From assembly GCF_032854445.1 (NCBI RefSeq), contig NC_088300.1:69044984-69108983 (forward strand): 64,000 nt of DNA, read 5' to 3'. Shown here one piece after another: positions 54,821 to 64,000 of the stretch. A program made the translations under genes and the position numbers. The stretch is from Liolophura sinensis (taxonomy: Eukaryota; Mollusca; Polyplacophora; Chitonida; Chitonidae). Positions within the stretch are counted from its first letter, which is position 1; each line of letters opens with the position of its first letter. Under the pieces are notes generated by a model. The model worked only from the letters and a program-made list of their open reading frames with translations. It ran no database searches and had not been told where the DNA came from.

Positions 54821-55862
54821 TATAGCTGCTTTCCTGGAATGGAGGTCAAGTATCATGCCACTGAGAGACAAACCTCTTTCAAATGTCGTCAGAAACGGTT
54901 ATAATACATGGAAACAAGCAAACAACATGTCATTTACCACATACACTTAATACTGATCGAGGGACCGAGGATCCACTCCGTGCTTTTGCCCGCGGGGTTT
55001 CTGTCTTTTATTCGTCTCCAAGCGATAGTCAACAAACACGGTAGACCGTCACCCTAAGCCGCTAGTTCTGTGGAAAAGAAGCAAGAAGCAACGAATCCAA
55101 GAACGGCATGCGGCTACGGTAAACTTGGTGGACAAGTTTACATGGGTAGACAAAGTGGCGTTCTTTGGTAGAAAATGGCAGAGGAAATCGAATCGATTAC
55201 AGCGGCCATTCACGAACCGACCATTTGCATCATAGTATATCTTTTGTTTTGCTTCGTAAATTTTCGGATAACTAATAATTCATCTGTAATTATAGTGATT
55301 AAGATGTAGGCATCGTATTGTGGTCGGAATTGTGCATGAAATACAGCACAAAACTGTCACATTAACTCTGCTTTCGTTATCCATCCAAATGGTTTGGCGA
55401 TGCATTAAAGAAAAGCGTCCAAATTTCCATCGTTTAAATCAAAATGGCTGCAATATTGGCGAGGTGTTTTTTATTGACTACAGTAGGCCTGTTACTCATC
55501 GATAAACGACACCCCCAAGAACGAGCCAGATAAATCGCACCTAATAAATACTGGAGGAGGGGGGTGTCATATTACTGATGAATGTTTTGTCAAAAGAGTG
55601 AAAAAAAAACCTTTGAAGCATGGCAATAAAAGCTAGAATAGTTCCTTTCTTATTAAAAAAATGAAAAAGTGAACTCTGATTTCTATGTAAGCTCATTATC
55701 AAGGATAACGGTATGCTACCGTGATCATATCCCCGGTGTTTTGCTGCGTCTTTCACTATAAAGAAAATAAAGTAAATAAAATTTAGACCATGGAAATGGC
55801 CCAATGAAGGCATTGGTTTTGATCTGGCTCCGCTACAACAGATTAGAAGGAGGCCTTTGTGT

Positions 55863-56292
55863 TGAGTCAGACCAGACCTTTGTGTTTAGTATAGGGCCAG
55901 ACCTCTGTATTAAAGCTGACCAGACCTCTGTATTGAGTCGGCCCGGACCTCTGTGTTGAGTTGGACCAGGCCTTTGTGTTAAGTCGGCCCAGACCTGTAT
56001 GTTGAGTCGAACCAGACCGGTATGTTAAGTCGGACTAGATCTGTATGTTAAGTCGAGCCAGGCCTGTATGTTAAGTCGGCCCAGACATGTATGTTGAGTC
56101 AGACGAGACCTGTTTGTTGAGTTGGGCCGGACCTGTATGTTGAGTCGAACCAGACCGGTATGTTAAGTCGGACTAGATCTGTATGTTAAGTCGGACTAGA
56201 TCTGTATGTTAAGTCGAACCAGGCCTGTATGATGAGTCAGACCAGACCTCTTTAATGAGTCTGATCAGACATCTTTGTTGATTCTGACCAAA
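55863..56292. repeat. Minisatellite, about 23 bp unit, about 19 copies
   Basis: Unit close to CAGACCTGTATGTTGAGTCG AAC with variants (GGCC, GGAC in place of GAAC; CTTTGTGTT at the left end). A larger block of several units (GAACCAGACCGGTATGTTAA, then GGACTAGATCTGTATG) occurs twice, indicating higher-order duplication. Confidence 0.9.
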
Positions 56293-57223
56293 CCCAAGAC
56301 TTGAAAAATTAGTCATCTTGTCAATTCCTTTGTTAGCGTTCACAGCGCACGGAGACAGACCAACTACAGTATTGTTTCAAAGAGGGCCGCAATATTGCTG
56401 AAAAAGACGTCATATATAAACCGCGAAAAAAGCAATCATCTTTACCAACATGTAATACATTTGACATTGATTCTGTTCACTTTCAAAGGTAGGAAGGTAA
56501 ATAATTACAACGCTTTGCGTGAAAATATTTGTGCCTATGGACAATATTGTATAATATGCCTATGCATTATGAAAAAACGAGAGGCCATCACTTCAATAAA
56601 GCTTGTTTGCATTATGATGAATGTTGCCTAATCAAGATGTAATTCATGAAAGCGCTGACATCTGAAACCTTATACATTTGAAAATTCCACTGCCTGGTGA
56701 TGTTGATCACCATGGTTTTGGATCAAATCCCGATTGCATGGAATTGTTATATGAGGTAAATCGCTGGGTGAATAGGAGCGTTTGGATCTCTGCTCTATGC
56801 TAAAAAAAATTTCTACCAACGTGCATGTTCCTGATATGTAGTCGGCAACGTGAATCGTCCATTGGTGAGTAAACGCTGTTCTTTTTGCGCGACGTTGACG
56901 CGTTAATGGAAATAAAGATTAGTTTCATTTACCCGACGCAAGAGGAGAATAGAACTGTTATTGATTCTGGGTGCATCGTTACACAGTGTTGATGATGCAT
57001 CAACATCAGTGGATGAGTGTCAGTACACTTCTAAATCACCAGGTGGTGAAATTTCCGAAAACAATATGTTTTCAGATATTAACAACTTGAGATACATTGT
57101 GGAATGCATACCGATGAAGCAGATCCGATACACCACAATAACACGACACACCAAAAAGACACACATGACATATTTTTACAAATTTTGCCGTGTCCAGTTA
57201 CACGCTGATATTCTCTTATTCAG

Positions 57224-57463
57224 ACGGTGGCGAGGGGGCTAGCACGCCAGCACGGCGCATTGACCCAGGAGCCTCCCACCAATGCGGTTGTTTTGAGTTC
57301 AAGCCCAGATCATGTTGACTTCCTCTCCTGTCTGCGGGAAGGTCTTGCAGCAAACTTCAGATGGTCGTGGATTTCCCCCAGGCTCTGCCCGGTTTCCTCC
57401 CACCATAATGCTGGTGATCGCCGTGGTACAGGTGAAATATTGTAGAGTACGGCGTAAATCTTA
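57224..57463 (+). mobile_element. SINE family A, near full length
   Basis: Head GGTGGCGAGGGGGCTAGC, CATTGACCCAGGAGCCTC, CACCAATGCGGTTG, GAGTTCAAGCCCAGATCATG, CTTCCTCTCCTGTCTGCGGG, CCCGGTTTCCTCCCACCATA, tail GTACGGCGTAAATC. The head differs from the other family A copies in the A-box region, as near 26239. Confidence 0.85.
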
Positions 57464-58564
57464 ATAAATCTTATCCAGACCTCAAAGTTCTCACGAGATG
57501 ACATGTCTGTCATCAATGGTTAAGTGAGAAAATATACAGGTAGTACATGCTGTGTTATGGGATATCAGGAATTGCCAGTGCTGAGCCAGAGCACCACTGT
57601 AATTTTTGTGGTTTAGCGTCATGTGGGGGTTCAATAATCCGTGATGTTGTACATACTGACAACCCAGATGAACAACCGTCTCGAACCGACAAATAACGGT
57701 GTTCCGGTATGCTGCATTGAGTAATTGTATAATGTTCCATGCCAAGCAGAAAGCGATGTTGCCTTACCTTTGTCACGGTTTTCATTCATTGAAAATGTAA
57801 CATGTGTTAGCCTTAGAACTCATTGCTAAATTTTGCAGGCACTAATAAATGTTTGTTGCTATGACGTAATGTTGAATGGGGAATATTTCCAGCCTAAAAT
57901 GATTATGGTTTAACTTCATATAGGCAATGTTCATATAGGCAATGTCCATATAGGCAATATTTCAGCGTAAGCTTTTGATGTTGTCACTGTTTCTGTATAG
58001 TTGTCTTTTGACTCAAAAACCAATTAACACGCACTATAGCATATAACAGCAGAGAATGGTCTGTATTGACACAGCTTGAAACTGCGAGAAATGTGGAGAG
58101 ATCTCGACCATTAGGTTCGTAAGCTTTCGTCGTAAAATACACACCGTGTTTCAGTCCTACACGGGACCTCGCTGGCACAGGGGGTTAAAGCATAATTCTA
58201 GCAAAACCATCGCTACAACCTATGGTATGATTATCCAGTGTGTCCGCTTCGTGAAATAAATCAGCTCAGAACTAGTGATTTTTTTTCTGTGTATAGAAGT
58301 ACATTTGGTTGAAACACAGCAGTGATATTAAACTTAATTTTCTTTTGTCAAGATACGCTGTAATTCTGATGGCTGGTGCGAGAGGTGGGCAAGTCTAGGC
58401 TATGCCTTGCCTAAGCTGAATTTTACGTAGGCAGATTTATTCAATCGTGACCAAGGCTGCAGGATTAACCCCGGAAACCCTATCTCCCCTATCAGGCAAT
58501 CAGCGTCCATTCTGTATCTCTTTGTTATTGTAGCATTGATTTTTATTTTATTTTATTTTTTTAG

Positions 58565-58680
58565 AACGAGATTTCATAATAGACTGCGAATGCCCATGGT
58601 CATGTTCAAGAAATATAGGAAAGTGTCTCCGAAGTGGTGCCTGTCAAACGTGCAAGCCCCCACATTACGGGAAACGACAG
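58565..58680 (+). CDS. Cys-rich exon of the small secreted protein (exon 2)
   Basis: Preceded by a polypyrimidine-AG acceptor (TTTATTTTTTTAG at 58552-58564) and followed by a donor (CAG|GTAAGC). Joined in phase 1 to the signal-peptide exon it reads 38 open codons with six Cys: IIDCECPWSCSRNIGK, CLRSGACQTCKPPHYGK. The C-x-C-x3-C...C-x5-C-x2-C spacing with a final Tyr-Gly resembles EGF-like or scavenger-receptor-type disulphide modules of extracellular proteins, but it is too short to assign. Another frame across the exon is also open; the Cys pattern and phase match favour this one. The exon leaves in phase 0. Confidence 0.5.
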
Positions 58681-58847
58681 GTAAGCCCCCTGTGTTTTCT
58701 GCTTAATAGCACTTGACATGCAGTCTACAATTTTTTCAGCTTTGCCATTCGTTAAGATGTGTGTTTTGTCATTTCTCAATACATCTTGGCTAATCTAACT
58801 GATTGATATTTGCCGTTTTTCTTTTCTTTTGTTAAGGTTTTGTTAAG

Positions 58848-59000
58848 GGCACTAAACTACGCTGTCCAGCGGTGAATTGTAATATAAACGGACGATTGCA
58901 AACCGCTCAAATACGACAACTGCTGGACAAGCCCAGGGTTATATTCTCGGTACATTCCAAACTGTGTGTTTTCTCAGATGTGATTTTGTGGCGTGCTTGA
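58848..59000 (+). CDS. Possible terminal exon of the small secreted protein (exon 3)
   Basis: After an acceptor-like TTTCTTTTGTTAAGGTTTTGTTAAG, 50 codons are open in phase 0 (GTKLRCPAVNCNINGRLQTA, then IRQLLDKPRVIFSVHSKLC, ending LWRA) up to the TGA at 58998-59000. A polyadenylation signal AATAAA lies at 59173-59178. Three more Cys continue the pattern of exon 2. A competing acceptor ten bases upstream would stop after a dozen codons, so the assignment is tentative. Confidence 0.3.
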   Translation, partial: GTKLRCPAVNCNINGRLQTAQIRQLLDKPRVIFSVHSKLCVFSDVILWRA

Positions 59001-59172
59001 GTTGATCAAACTGAGGGGATATGACCAAACTGACACCCTGGCACCCATTAAAGAACAGATTGGATCTATTGGCGCCAACTCGAGATGACATTCACAGGGG
59101 ATTTGAGCCATCTGCTGCTTATTTCGCGGTGCCATTTACATTGTAAGGGCGTCTGAATTATTGATGAATCTC

Positions 59173-59178
59173 AATAAA
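59173..59178 (+). terminator. AATAAA polyadenylation signal candidate
   Basis: AATAAA about 170 bases after the stop of the possible terminal exon. The hexamer is common in AT-rich DNA, so support is only positional. Confidence 0.3.
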
Positions 59179-61365
59179 ACTTGTCCCATACACAGGATCT
59201 AACCGTCGTATATGAACAAGGAATGCCAAGGATTTAACAAAGATCCGTAATTCGGTCTACATTTCACGGAAGATATTAAACGCCTTTATTCGTTTAGATC
59301 CCGTCTCGTCTCTACATGATCTTGTCTGCAAACTAACTGTCATCTTATCTGCAAAAATGACCAAGGTATCTAGTTCATTCAAAAATAAGAGGATACACTG
59401 TAACATCCTTTTCAATACATACCTCTTAAAATATGTACTAGAAGATTGGAGATATATTTTTCTCATTTTCTATGGATCATACTTTTGCTGTTCCTCAACC
59501 CTTTTGTTATATTATAAATGAGGGCAGATTGTTTTTTGCAGTTTTTCCACCTTTTTGTCTCTTAAACGTTGTATGTAATGACGGGTCTGTTGGGCATGAA
59601 ACACTGTCTTCCTGACAACGTAATGTGTGAACAAATGTTTATGATAATGCTTAAAGCTCTGCCTATCGGTATTATCAACCCCCACCCCCCACAGTATACC
59701 AGACTGTATTGTTCCCAGATCCCACACGGAACATCAAGACATTTTCACCGGATAAGTCGCAAATAAACTGAAAGAAGTTTTAAATTTACATTTTGATTTT
59801 ACGTTTTGATTGGAAAATTCCATTTTATGGACCACATGAAATGCACAAATGTTTTTAGCACATAACTTTATTAAATAAAGTTGCTCTTACTTAAGTGACG
59901 TCATTTGATAGAGTACAACACTGGCTGCGAATAACCTTTAAAACTTAACGTCAGAAGTTTCATGAAATTATAGCTTGGTGAGTTGACGGTGGTAGTTTTA
60001 CAGCAGTAACAACAACAACAGAAATTCGTCATAACTGACTCAGCAGACATATTCACGCTATACATCGTATTTTTAAAGTTTAATGAAGGGATTAGTGTTC
60101 ACATTTATCATTTACTACTAATTCTTGAGTACGGCGTAAAACACCAATCAAATAAATAAACATTTACTGCTAATTAGTTACACGTGTACATATTGTTAAA
60201 TTGAGTTTGAAAAATTATTTAATAGGTAAAGATTAATCGGAGTAATATGGCGCTTAAAATCACTACATAATGAGGCCGGATGTATGCATTTTTTCCGCAT
60301 ACACTCGGTAGTTTCCGCCTAATGACGTCATACAAACCTAACCGACTGTATAGGCATACATGTAGACTATTCAGAATGTAATAATAACCGGCATTTGTCT
60401 TCGCATACATGTATGAATTTAGAATACCTCGGGAGAATAGAATGACATTTATTGTGAAGCAGAAAGAGGCAAAAAAATAGTAAATAAATATCGTAGTAGT
60501 ACATTCTGATACAAACACGGAAAATGTACAGTGTAAGCCCTATTGGCAGTGCGGTTGGAAATGCCTTAAATGTTTTCAGGGTCAAATTCAACGCCTGAAA
60601 ACTCGGAGTCTGAAGTCTAGTACAAGATGCCAGTGTCATAAATCGGAACTTCAACGTCGTCCATTATGGGTTCAGATTGATTCAGCAATATATTGCCTTC
60701 TGTGTAGTTATAATCAATGTCGAAAATGACACCGTTTTAATAGGAATTCCGAGGTTATTTAGGCCAGCTAAGTTTGGGGTGGCCATCTATGACGACACGT
60801 GCTGAGCCGCAACGGGTAGCTGGCCGGAGATCAACTAGTGCAGTAAACCTATTGTTTTGGTCCATTTATAGTCATTGATACTTTTCTCAGAAGCCCCACG
60901 GCTAATGTACTGTTTAAAAAAAATGTAATGTTTATAATTAGAACCACTAGCTAAATCTGGACACTAATCCTTTATTGTGTCTGCGTACATATGTTAATTT
61001 TGAACTAACATCGGTTCTGTCGCCATTGCATGTGTCTCTTCGTCACCATAGCAACATTTTAGCCCTTTTCAGCAAAAGATGGCGGACATTTTTCTCCCCA
61101 TGTAAGAGGTAATAAGATAATAGGGAGCGAAGGCTGGCATACATAGCATATTTCTGAAGTTATGCATGCAACAGGATGACCACAAAGTAGAAAACAATTT
61201 CATGTTCAAGAGCATTAGTCGGGTTCTGTAATGTGGATGTTCATAGACTAAAAGTTTGAAGAATGTAGATAAGTAATAAAACAAATTCCTTTCATACTGA
61301 TTTACATGTGTTTTTTTCAGGTTTCCATGGTTCTGTTCTACACCAGTTATAAACGGCAACATGCA
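59179..61365. other. AT-rich non-coding stretch
   Basis: No supported gene. A 3' end of SINE family A (ATTCTTGAGTACGGCGTAAA, ACACCAATCAAATAAATAAA) lies at 60121-60160. Confidence 0.45.
60121..60160 (+). mobile_element. SINE family A, 3' end only
   Basis: ATTCTTGAGTACGGCGTAAA followed by ACACCAATCAAATAAATAAA, identical to the family A tail; the rest is absent, as for a severely 5'-truncated insertion. Confidence 0.75.
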
Positions 61366-61606
61366 CGCGGTCCGCGCGGTCCATGCGGTCGCTGTGAGTT
61401 CAAGTCCAGCTCATGCTGGCTTCCTCTCCAGCTGTAAGTGGGAAGGTCATCAGCAACCTGCGGATGGTCGTGGGTTTTCCCCGGGCTCTGCCCGGTTTCC
61501 ACCCACCCACTGTAAACCCACCATAATGCTGACCGCCGTCGTATAAGTGAAATATTCTTGAGTACGGCGTAAAACACCAATCAAATAAATAAATAAATAA
61601 ATAAAT
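61366..61606 (+). mobile_element. SINE family A, head-truncated
   Basis: From CATGCGGTCGCTGTGAGTTC (B box GAGTTCAAGTCC) through GCTGGCTTCCTCTCC, GGATGGTCGTGGGTTTTCC, CCCGGTTTCC, with a duplicated ACCCACC/AACCCACC stretch, to GTACGGCGTAAAACACCAAT and four AAAT units. The tail abuts the 29 bp minisatellite. Confidence 0.85.
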
Positions 61607-61629
61607 CCTTCATGATATACTAGACGCTG

Positions 61630-62285
61630 ATCATTCTTCATGGTTTACAGTACAACGAGTCTTTCTTAATGGTTTACAGTACACCGAGTCATTCTTAATG
61701 GTTTACAGTACACCGAGTCATTCTTAATGGTTTACAGTACACCCAGTCATTCTTAACGGTTTACAATAAACCGAGGGTTTCTTCTTGGTTTACAGTTCAT
61801 CGAGTCTTTCTTCATGGTTTACAGTGCACCGAGTCATTCTTCATGTTTTACAGTGCACCGAGTCATTCTTCATGGTTTACAGTACACCGAGTCTTTCTTA
61901 ATGGTTTACAGTACAACGAGCCATTCTTCATGGTTTACAGTACACCGAGTCATTCTTCATGGTTTACAGTACACCGAGTCATTCTTCATGTTTTACAGTA
62001 CACCGAGTCATTCTTCGTGGTCTACAGTACACCGAGTCATTCTTCATGGTCTACAGTACACGGGATCATTCTTCATGATATACTAGACGCGTATCAGTCT
62101 TCATGGTCTACAGTACACGGGGCCATTCTTCACGGTTTACAGTACACGGGGTTATTCTTCACGTTTACAATACACCGAGTCATTCTTCATGGTTTACAGT
62201 ACACCAAGTCATTCTTCATGATATATTAGACGCTGATCATTCTTCATGGTCTAACCCTGACACACGCTTCATGGTCTAACCCTGA
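61630..62285. repeat. Minisatellite, 29 bp unit, about 22 copies
   Basis: Unit CATTCTTCATGGTTTACAGT ACACCGAGT with variants (CTTAATGG, CACGGTTT, GGGG for GAGT). A longer unit containing ATGATATACTAGACGC occurs near 61612, 62077 and 62217, giving a higher-order structure. The long open frames across it are a by-product of the repeat. Confidence 0.95.
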
Positions 62286-62975
62286 CACACACTGTCATAT
62301 CGCTCACCTCAGATTAGAACAGATGAGTGCGAATAAGTAACAGAATATCAAAATTACGTACGTTTTGATCTAACTCACCTGGTAAATGAGGTCACGTTAT
62401 TTCATCTGCGGCTAAAACTTGAGCAGGTCTGTCAGGTGACTGTCGAAGAGCGGTGGTTTAATTCGTCCACACCGGTTTTCTCCCCCTCTCCCCCTCTCCC
62501 CCTTAAACCTGTCAACCGTCGTATCAGTGGAAAAATTCTAACGTTAAACACAAATGGCGCTAGTAAGATCGCAAATTCTTATTACTTAAGCATTTACATA
62601 AACAGTTAAAGTCAAACTCTAATAAAGATAAATTCACAATAGACCGAATTTTACCGGCTACATGTGACCATTGCCCAGCATGACAATGACATCAATAAAA
62701 AAAAGTCATATAACACGATGACGATAAATTAATACATAGAAGAATAGAACTACCGGCTTATAGCCTTTTTGTGAGAAATGATAATCTAATAGTATTAGAC
62801 CAATCCATTGATTGTAAGAAGAATCTCACCGGCGTAAATAATCTTACAACAGTAGCATTGCAAACTGAATCCAAAACCGGGTTAAATATAAGACTGTATC
62901 AATTTAAATGCACATGGAAACTATGCTGCACGAATATACAGATATAATAGAAATCCTGGTATGAAAACAGCCACA
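62286..62975. other. Non-coding stretch
   Basis: No gene seen. Near 62580-62690 is a diverged member of the dispersed repeat also found at 6076 and 43285 (ACATAAACAGTTAAAGTCAA, TTACCGGCTACATGTGACCA). Confidence 0.4.
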
Positions 62976-63200
62976 GGGACCTCCGTGGCTCAGTTGGATA
63001 GCGCGCTAGCGCAGCGTAATGACCCAGGAGCCTCTCACCAATGTGGCTCGTAAGTGGGAAGGTCTCCAACAACCTACTGATGGTCATGGGTTTCCCCAGC
63101 CTCTGCCCGGTTCCCTCCCACCACAATGCTGGCTGCCGTCGTATAAGTGAAACATTCTTGAGTACGGCGTAAAACACAAATCAAATAAATAAATAAATAA
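62976..63200 (+). mobile_element. SINE family A with intact head, internal deletion and near-perfect TSD
   Basis: Head GGGACCTCCGTGGCTCAGTT, GGATAGCGCGCTAGCGCAGCG, CTCTCACCAATG, then the B-box region is deleted (GTGGCTCGTAAGTGGGAAGG) and the body continues to AGTACGGCGTAAAACAC and an AAATAAATAA tail. Flanks: ACAGCCACA at 62967-62975 and ACAGCTACA at 63202-63210, a 9-base duplication with one difference. Confidence 0.9.
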
Positions 63201-63373
63201 TACAGCTACATGTAGATAGCGATAGCTTATTGTGATATTTAACATGCTCACATACCTGTAGTTACATTGGGACCAAGACAAGACAATATTCTACATTAAC
63301 CCTATCTTCACAACACGTATTATTATACATGAAAGAATAACCTCAAAGGAATCCAACAAACAGGAACATACCT

Positions 63374-63500
63374 GGGGCCGGTTTCATGAAGCATACTTAG
63401 TGTTAAATTGCCCTAAGCTAAGTGCACTTTATATTTCTACAACGTATGTCGTTATGGTAACTAAGGGCAAACTTAGCCAAGTAAGCATGAAACCGGCCCA
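63374..63500. mobile_element. Small foldback MITE, about 127 bp
   Basis: Begins GGGGCCGGTTTCATGAAGCA and ends with the inverse (complement TGGGCCGGTTTCATGCTTAC). Further inside, TTGCCCTAAGCTAAGTGC pairs loosely with the GGGCAAACTTAGCC region, so the whole element can fold on itself. No coding capacity. Confidence 0.75.
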
Positions 63501-64000
63501 TGGCGTGTAGATAGTGTATTCTATCCCTTTCAATAGAATACACATTAAAAGAGGCGTAGGGTTCTAAGTCTCGGCTATGATCATTCCCACTAAACAAATC
63601 CATCAAATATTAGGTCAAATTAGTTTCGAAGTATATTGAAAAAACTACCTAACTACTCTATACACCTACATTCTTCACGGCCAGGAAAAGCAGCCAGCAC
63701 CCAAAAGTTATGCCGCAAGCTTGTTAGTACTGTTTAATACAGAACTGAACAAAGCATTACAAAAGCATACAACGCCAAAGAACCCCAATTCATGTGATTC
63801 AAGCTCAAACAAAAAAAAGTGCGCGCCACAATCAAGGCTCTAGAAGTCAAGGCACACAGGTGTAATAACCAGATGTATCACTGTCCTTCATCAGTATTAA
63901 TAAAGAATATTCTTCAGTTATTTCCATGAACATTCCGACGGGTTCATCGACCGTGAGCCAAATCTTAAGCTGATAGCCTACACAGCCCTGAGAATATGGC
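63501..64000. other. Non-coding end of window
   Basis: AT-rich sequence; no gene, RNA or repeat that I can support. Confidence 0.4.

Larger units (their letters stand above)
53382..58564. other. Probable 5.2 kb intron with repeat insertions
   Basis: Lies between the signal-peptide exon and the Cys-rich exon. It contains SINE A copies (54604-54820 reverse, 57224-57463 forward), the 23 bp minisatellite (55863-56292) and three 15 bp units CATATAGGCAATGT(T/C) near 57917-57960. I see no further exon in it. Confidence 0.45.

Noticed and set aside
61814-62229. Two long open frames with repeated HSSWFTVHRVILHGLQY-like sequence
   Set aside because: Produced by the 29 bp minisatellite reading through successive frames; no start context or splice support.

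Overview
This window looks like nuclear DNA of a marine invertebrate, most likely a mollusc. That is an inference from AT-rich, intron-bearing, repeat-dense sequence, several tRNA-derived SINE families, miniature inverted-repeat transposons, minisatellites and a Polinton. No bacterial operon structure is present outside the Polinton.

The centrepiece is a roughly 13.3 kb Polinton/Maverick virus-like transposon at 8291-21633, bounded by inverted repeats of about 121 bp and visibly more GC-rich than its flanks. Left to right it carries two small leftward genes (9267-10289), a rightward conserved gene (10331-11736), a leftward coiled-coil/membrane gene (11612-12903), the major capsid protein (12893-14146), an A32-type packaging ATPase (14184-14819), four small rightward genes (14846-16266), an rve-type integrase (16423-17435), then leftward a protein-primed family-B DNA polymerase (17424-20806), an ORF in the same frame upstream of it (20810-21142) and a small Cys-rich gene (21158-21435). 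Together these are a replication module (polymerase), an integration module (integrase plus TIRs) and a virion module (capsid, ATPase and accessory virion-type genes). I found no adenovirus-type maturation protease. The capsid gene and the four small genes are open, but polymerase, ATPase, integrase 3' end and the other larger genes carry frameshifts and some in-frame stops. The copy is therefore either decayed or carries assembly indels; at least one shift lies in a homopolymer.

The flanks hold few genes. A leftward first coding exon at 6294-6432 reads like the start of an AMT-type ammonium transporter. A rightward gene with a signal-peptide exon (53264-53381), a Cys-rich exon (58565-58680) and a possible last exon (58848-59000) encodes a small secreted protein. 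Two further exon-like frames are tentative (32111-32266, 39941-40237).

The rest is repeats: at least three SINE families (two copies with perfect target-site duplications of 11 and 13 bp), a two-copy 1.05-1.1 kb TIR transposon, a MITE family with about 49 bp TIRs, a 127 bp foldback element, and tandem arrays with units near 15, 23, 29, 34, 57 and 86 bp plus an (AT)n tract.
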